Below, piece after piece: positions 61,601-64,000 of a stretch of 64,000 nucleotides of DNA. Origin of the DNA: Dermatophagoides farinae. Taxonomy: Eukaryota > Arthropoda > Arachnida > Sarcoptiformes > Pyroglyphidae. The first letter of the stretch is position 1. Every line of letters begins with the position of its first letter. Location of the stretch: the NCBI RefSeq assembly GCF_024713945.1, contig NC_134681.1:4007501-4071500 (forward strand), read 5' to 3'. The position numbers and the translations under genes are program-made. Below the pieces are notes generated by a model that did not search any database, was not told where the DNA came from, and saw only the letters and a program-made list of their open reading frames with translations.

Positions 61601-62636
61601 GAGAGGAGAATCTTTTTTTTTCCACTTCATAATTTCAACCAAACAAAAAAAAAAAAGAATCGAGAGAAAAAAAATCATATGTTGAACACAATCAGATAAT
61701 CGATGACGTTAATTAATCAATCACAAAAAATTAATTAATCAGGTATTTTGGATTGGTTTTTTTTCTGGTTGTTGATACACACAACACACATATATTCACA
61801 ATCAATATTTCTACCAATTTTTAATTGAAAATTTTTATCTTTTCGTTCATTTCTTTTAATTTTTCTACTTTCTTCATTCTAATGATGATAATTTTCCTGA
61901 TTAAATAACGATAACAAAAAACAAAAAAAAAAATTTTTTTTTTCCTTTTTCTTTCCACTTGTATATTATCCACGACCATGTTTGCATTTTGACTATGACG
62001 ACGACGACGACAACAACAACAACGCCAACGACGATTGTGTATCTTTCGTTTTCTCTCTCCCTCTCTCCATTTTTTTTCTTTTGATTGACATTTATACACC
62101 GTTGAATAGTAAAAAAAAAATCCGTTTCAGCACAAAAACACACACACACAAAAAAACCATATCACCAGATAAATAATGAAAAAATAAAAAATAAAAATCC
62201 ATCTCATGTGTGCATGTTTCTCTGCAATCACTTTTTTTCGATAATAATAATAAAAAACGAGACTCAAGTTGAATGAAAGAAAGAAAAATAAATCTAGCCA
62301 ACAGGCATCTTAATAACCGATTGTTATTGATGTGATACTCATTTTTTTTTTTGCTGCTAAACCGGAAAATTATCACCAAAATCATTATTTGTGATTGTGA
62401 TCTTGTTGTTTTTTTTTTCATTGTTTGTTTTGCATTGAAATTAATTAACTATACTAGTCAATCATCAATTATTGATTATTATTGATCATTTGTTTTTTTT
62501 CTGTCTTTTTTTTTTGTTCATTTATTTGTTTATTATTATTATTGTTGTTGTTGTTGTTATTGTTGTTCTGAAACCGACTGAATCAAAAAAAAAAAAAAAA
62601 AAAAAAAAAAAACAAACAAAAACCAAACAAACGAAA
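55657..62636. other. Intergenic region between the chitin-binding gene and MAPKAPK2
   Basis: The two flanking genes diverge from this stretch, so it should contain both promoters and 5' untranslated regions. I see no supported coding exon. It holds CT repeats (near 56142-56160), CAA, ATC and CA/TG tracts, a GACATC-type tandem around 58868-58895 and many A/T runs. No TATA box or other promoter element can be picked out reliably in DNA this A/T-rich. Confidence 0.55.
62585..62612 (+). repeat. A28 homopolymer just upstream of the MAPKAPK2 start
   Basis: Twenty-eight A residues ending 24 bp before the ATG at 62637, and in frame with it as Lys codons. It is probably in the 5' untranslated region, because Lys-rich translation upstream would not resemble the family. 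Confidence 0.9.
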
Positions 62637-62915
62637 ATGTTGCTCAAAAAGATAATGAATCGTAATCGTAATGAAACAACCGGTGGAAATAGTGGTAATC
62701 CACAACCACAACCACCACCACCACCACCGCCATCATTATTATCACAGTCAACGAATCCAATTATACAACAACAAATGCAAACACAACCATTACGGATAAA
62801 GGCAACATCAATTTATGCCGATTATATAATGACCGATACTGTACTTGGTCTCGGTATCAATGGTAAAGTGATTGAATGTCGATCAAAATTGACTGGACAA
62901 AAATATGCAATAAAG
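62637..62915 (+). CDS. MAPKAPK2: MAP kinase-activated protein kinase 2, exon 1
   Basis: Residues 1-93 of a p38-activated Ser/Thr kinase. The start is taken at 62637; a second in-frame ATG is at 62655. A Pro-rich stretch (PQPQPPPPPPP, residues 23-33) resembles the Pro-rich N-terminus of animal MK2. The kinase domain begins near residue 60, with the glycine-rich loop GLGINGKV at 71-78 and the ATP-binding lysine Lys93 in YAIK, the last codon before the GTAATG donor. The family phosphorylates small heat-shock proteins and RNA-binding factors in stress signalling. An open frame extends upstream through the A tract, but it is low-complexity and was not chosen. Confidence 0.93.
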
Positions 62916-63005
62916 GTAATGTTGTTCAAATTGAAGAAATAAGAAAGAGAGAAAAAAAACTTTAGAAAATTTTTCATCATCATCATCATTTTTTTTTTTC
63001 ATCAG

Positions 63006-63145
63006 GTTCTTCGTGACAATACAAAATCCAGACGTGAAGTTGAATTACATTGGCGTGCTAGCCGCTGTAAACATATTGTGCCGGTAATTGATGTATATGA
63101 AAATGTATTGAAATCAGATAAATGTCTGTTTGTCATCATGGAATG
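63006..63145 (+). CDS. MAPKAPK2: MAP kinase-activated protein kinase 2, exon 2
   Basis: Residues 94-139 plus two bases of codon 140. It contains REVELHWRASRCKHIVPVID (103-122), including the conserved helix-C glutamate and the MK2 signature ELHWRAS, and the hinge approach KCLFVIME. The acceptor is a T-rich tract ending in CAG at 63003-63005; the donor is GTGAAT at 63146. The 90-bp intron upstream and 86-bp intron downstream are typical of this gene. Confidence 0.95.
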
Positions 63146-63190
63146 GTGAATTGGATTATCATTTGCTTTTGTTTTATCGATTTGTTTTAA

Positions 63191-63803
<613 letters not shown>

Positions 63804-63854
63804 TAAAATTTAAATTTTTGTTTTTGCTAAATTTTTAAATTTAAAAAAAAATAG

Positions 63855-63940
63855 CCAAAGATCTAATCAAAGCATTATTGACAACCGATCCAGAAAAACG
63901 TTTAACCATCGAACAGGTTATGAAACATAATTGGATTGCT
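63855..63940 (+). CDS. MAPKAPK2: MAP kinase-activated protein kinase 2, exon 5 (gene continues past the window)
   Basis: Completes Ala296 and encodes [20 protein letters not shown] to HNWIA (residue 324), the last helices of the kinase domain with the conserved Arg of subdomain XI. It ends in phase 0 at a GTAAGT donor (63941). The C-terminal regulatory helix, nuclear export signal and p38-docking tail of MK2 should lie beyond base 64000. Confidence 0.93.
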
Positions 63941-64000
63941 GTAAGTTTTGAATTTTAAATGAAATTAATTGTAATTATAATCACATAATGATGATGATAA

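Noticed and set aside
62472-62636. Upstream extension of the MAPKAPK2 frame
   Set aside because: It reads as Phe/Ile/Val repeats followed by poly-Lys from the A tract and begins at a weak start, while the ATG at 62637 leads directly into family-like sequence.

Overview
This is eukaryotic DNA, most likely from an arthropod and probably an astigmatid mite of the dust-mite or scab-mite type. It is strongly A+T-rich and full of short microsatellites (TGA/ATC, CAA/TTG, CA/TG, long A and T runs). The clearly coding exons prefer A/T-ending codons, several introns are only 56-145 bp, and the recognisable proteins are an arthropod long Toll receptor, an arthropod cuticle-type chitin-binding protein and the kinase MAPKAPK2. 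The mite assignment is an inference from base composition, intron style and protein families; nothing here names a species. No bacterial, viral, transposon, CRISPR or rRNA feature was recognised.

Layout. Bases 1-10108 hold no convincing gene. Bases 10109-17256 (+) encode a two-exon Toll receptor of the Toll-6/7/8/18-wheeler type, predicted at 2240 residues: ectodomain with two leucine-rich blocks, Cys-rich cluster, membrane segment and TIR domain. It carries unusually large low-complexity insertions, two of them inside the TIR domain. From 55656 down to 18271 (-) six exons join in phase into a predicted 1108-residue secreted protein. It has a signal-type segment in the first exon, about 1000 residues of Ser/Thr/Gln/Asp-rich linker, and one six-cysteine peritrophin-A (CBM14) domain at the very C-terminus, the architecture of a CPAP1 cuticle protein. 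Its introns of about 25.7 kb and 8.1 kb account for most of the window. Inside the largest intron, on the same strand (35918-35222), lies a two-exon open frame for an unrecognised protein of about 196 residues with a compact Cys motif. Bases 62637-63940 (+) hold the first five exons of MAPKAPK2, which runs off the right edge.

Biology. The Toll receptor and MAPKAPK2 belong to signalling (epithelial patterning or immunity, and the p38 stress pathway), while the CPAP1-type protein belongs to the chitin matrix of cuticle or trachea. They are neighbours, and nothing in the sequence shows that they are co-regulated. The Toll gene and the chitin-binding gene converge, their stop codons 1.0 kb apart.

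Limits. Exon boundaries come from reading frame, phase and GT-AG signals only, with no transcript data. The linkage across the two long introns is inferred from phase, strand and domain logic. Small untranslated exons and RNA genes could be hidden in the low-complexity DNA.
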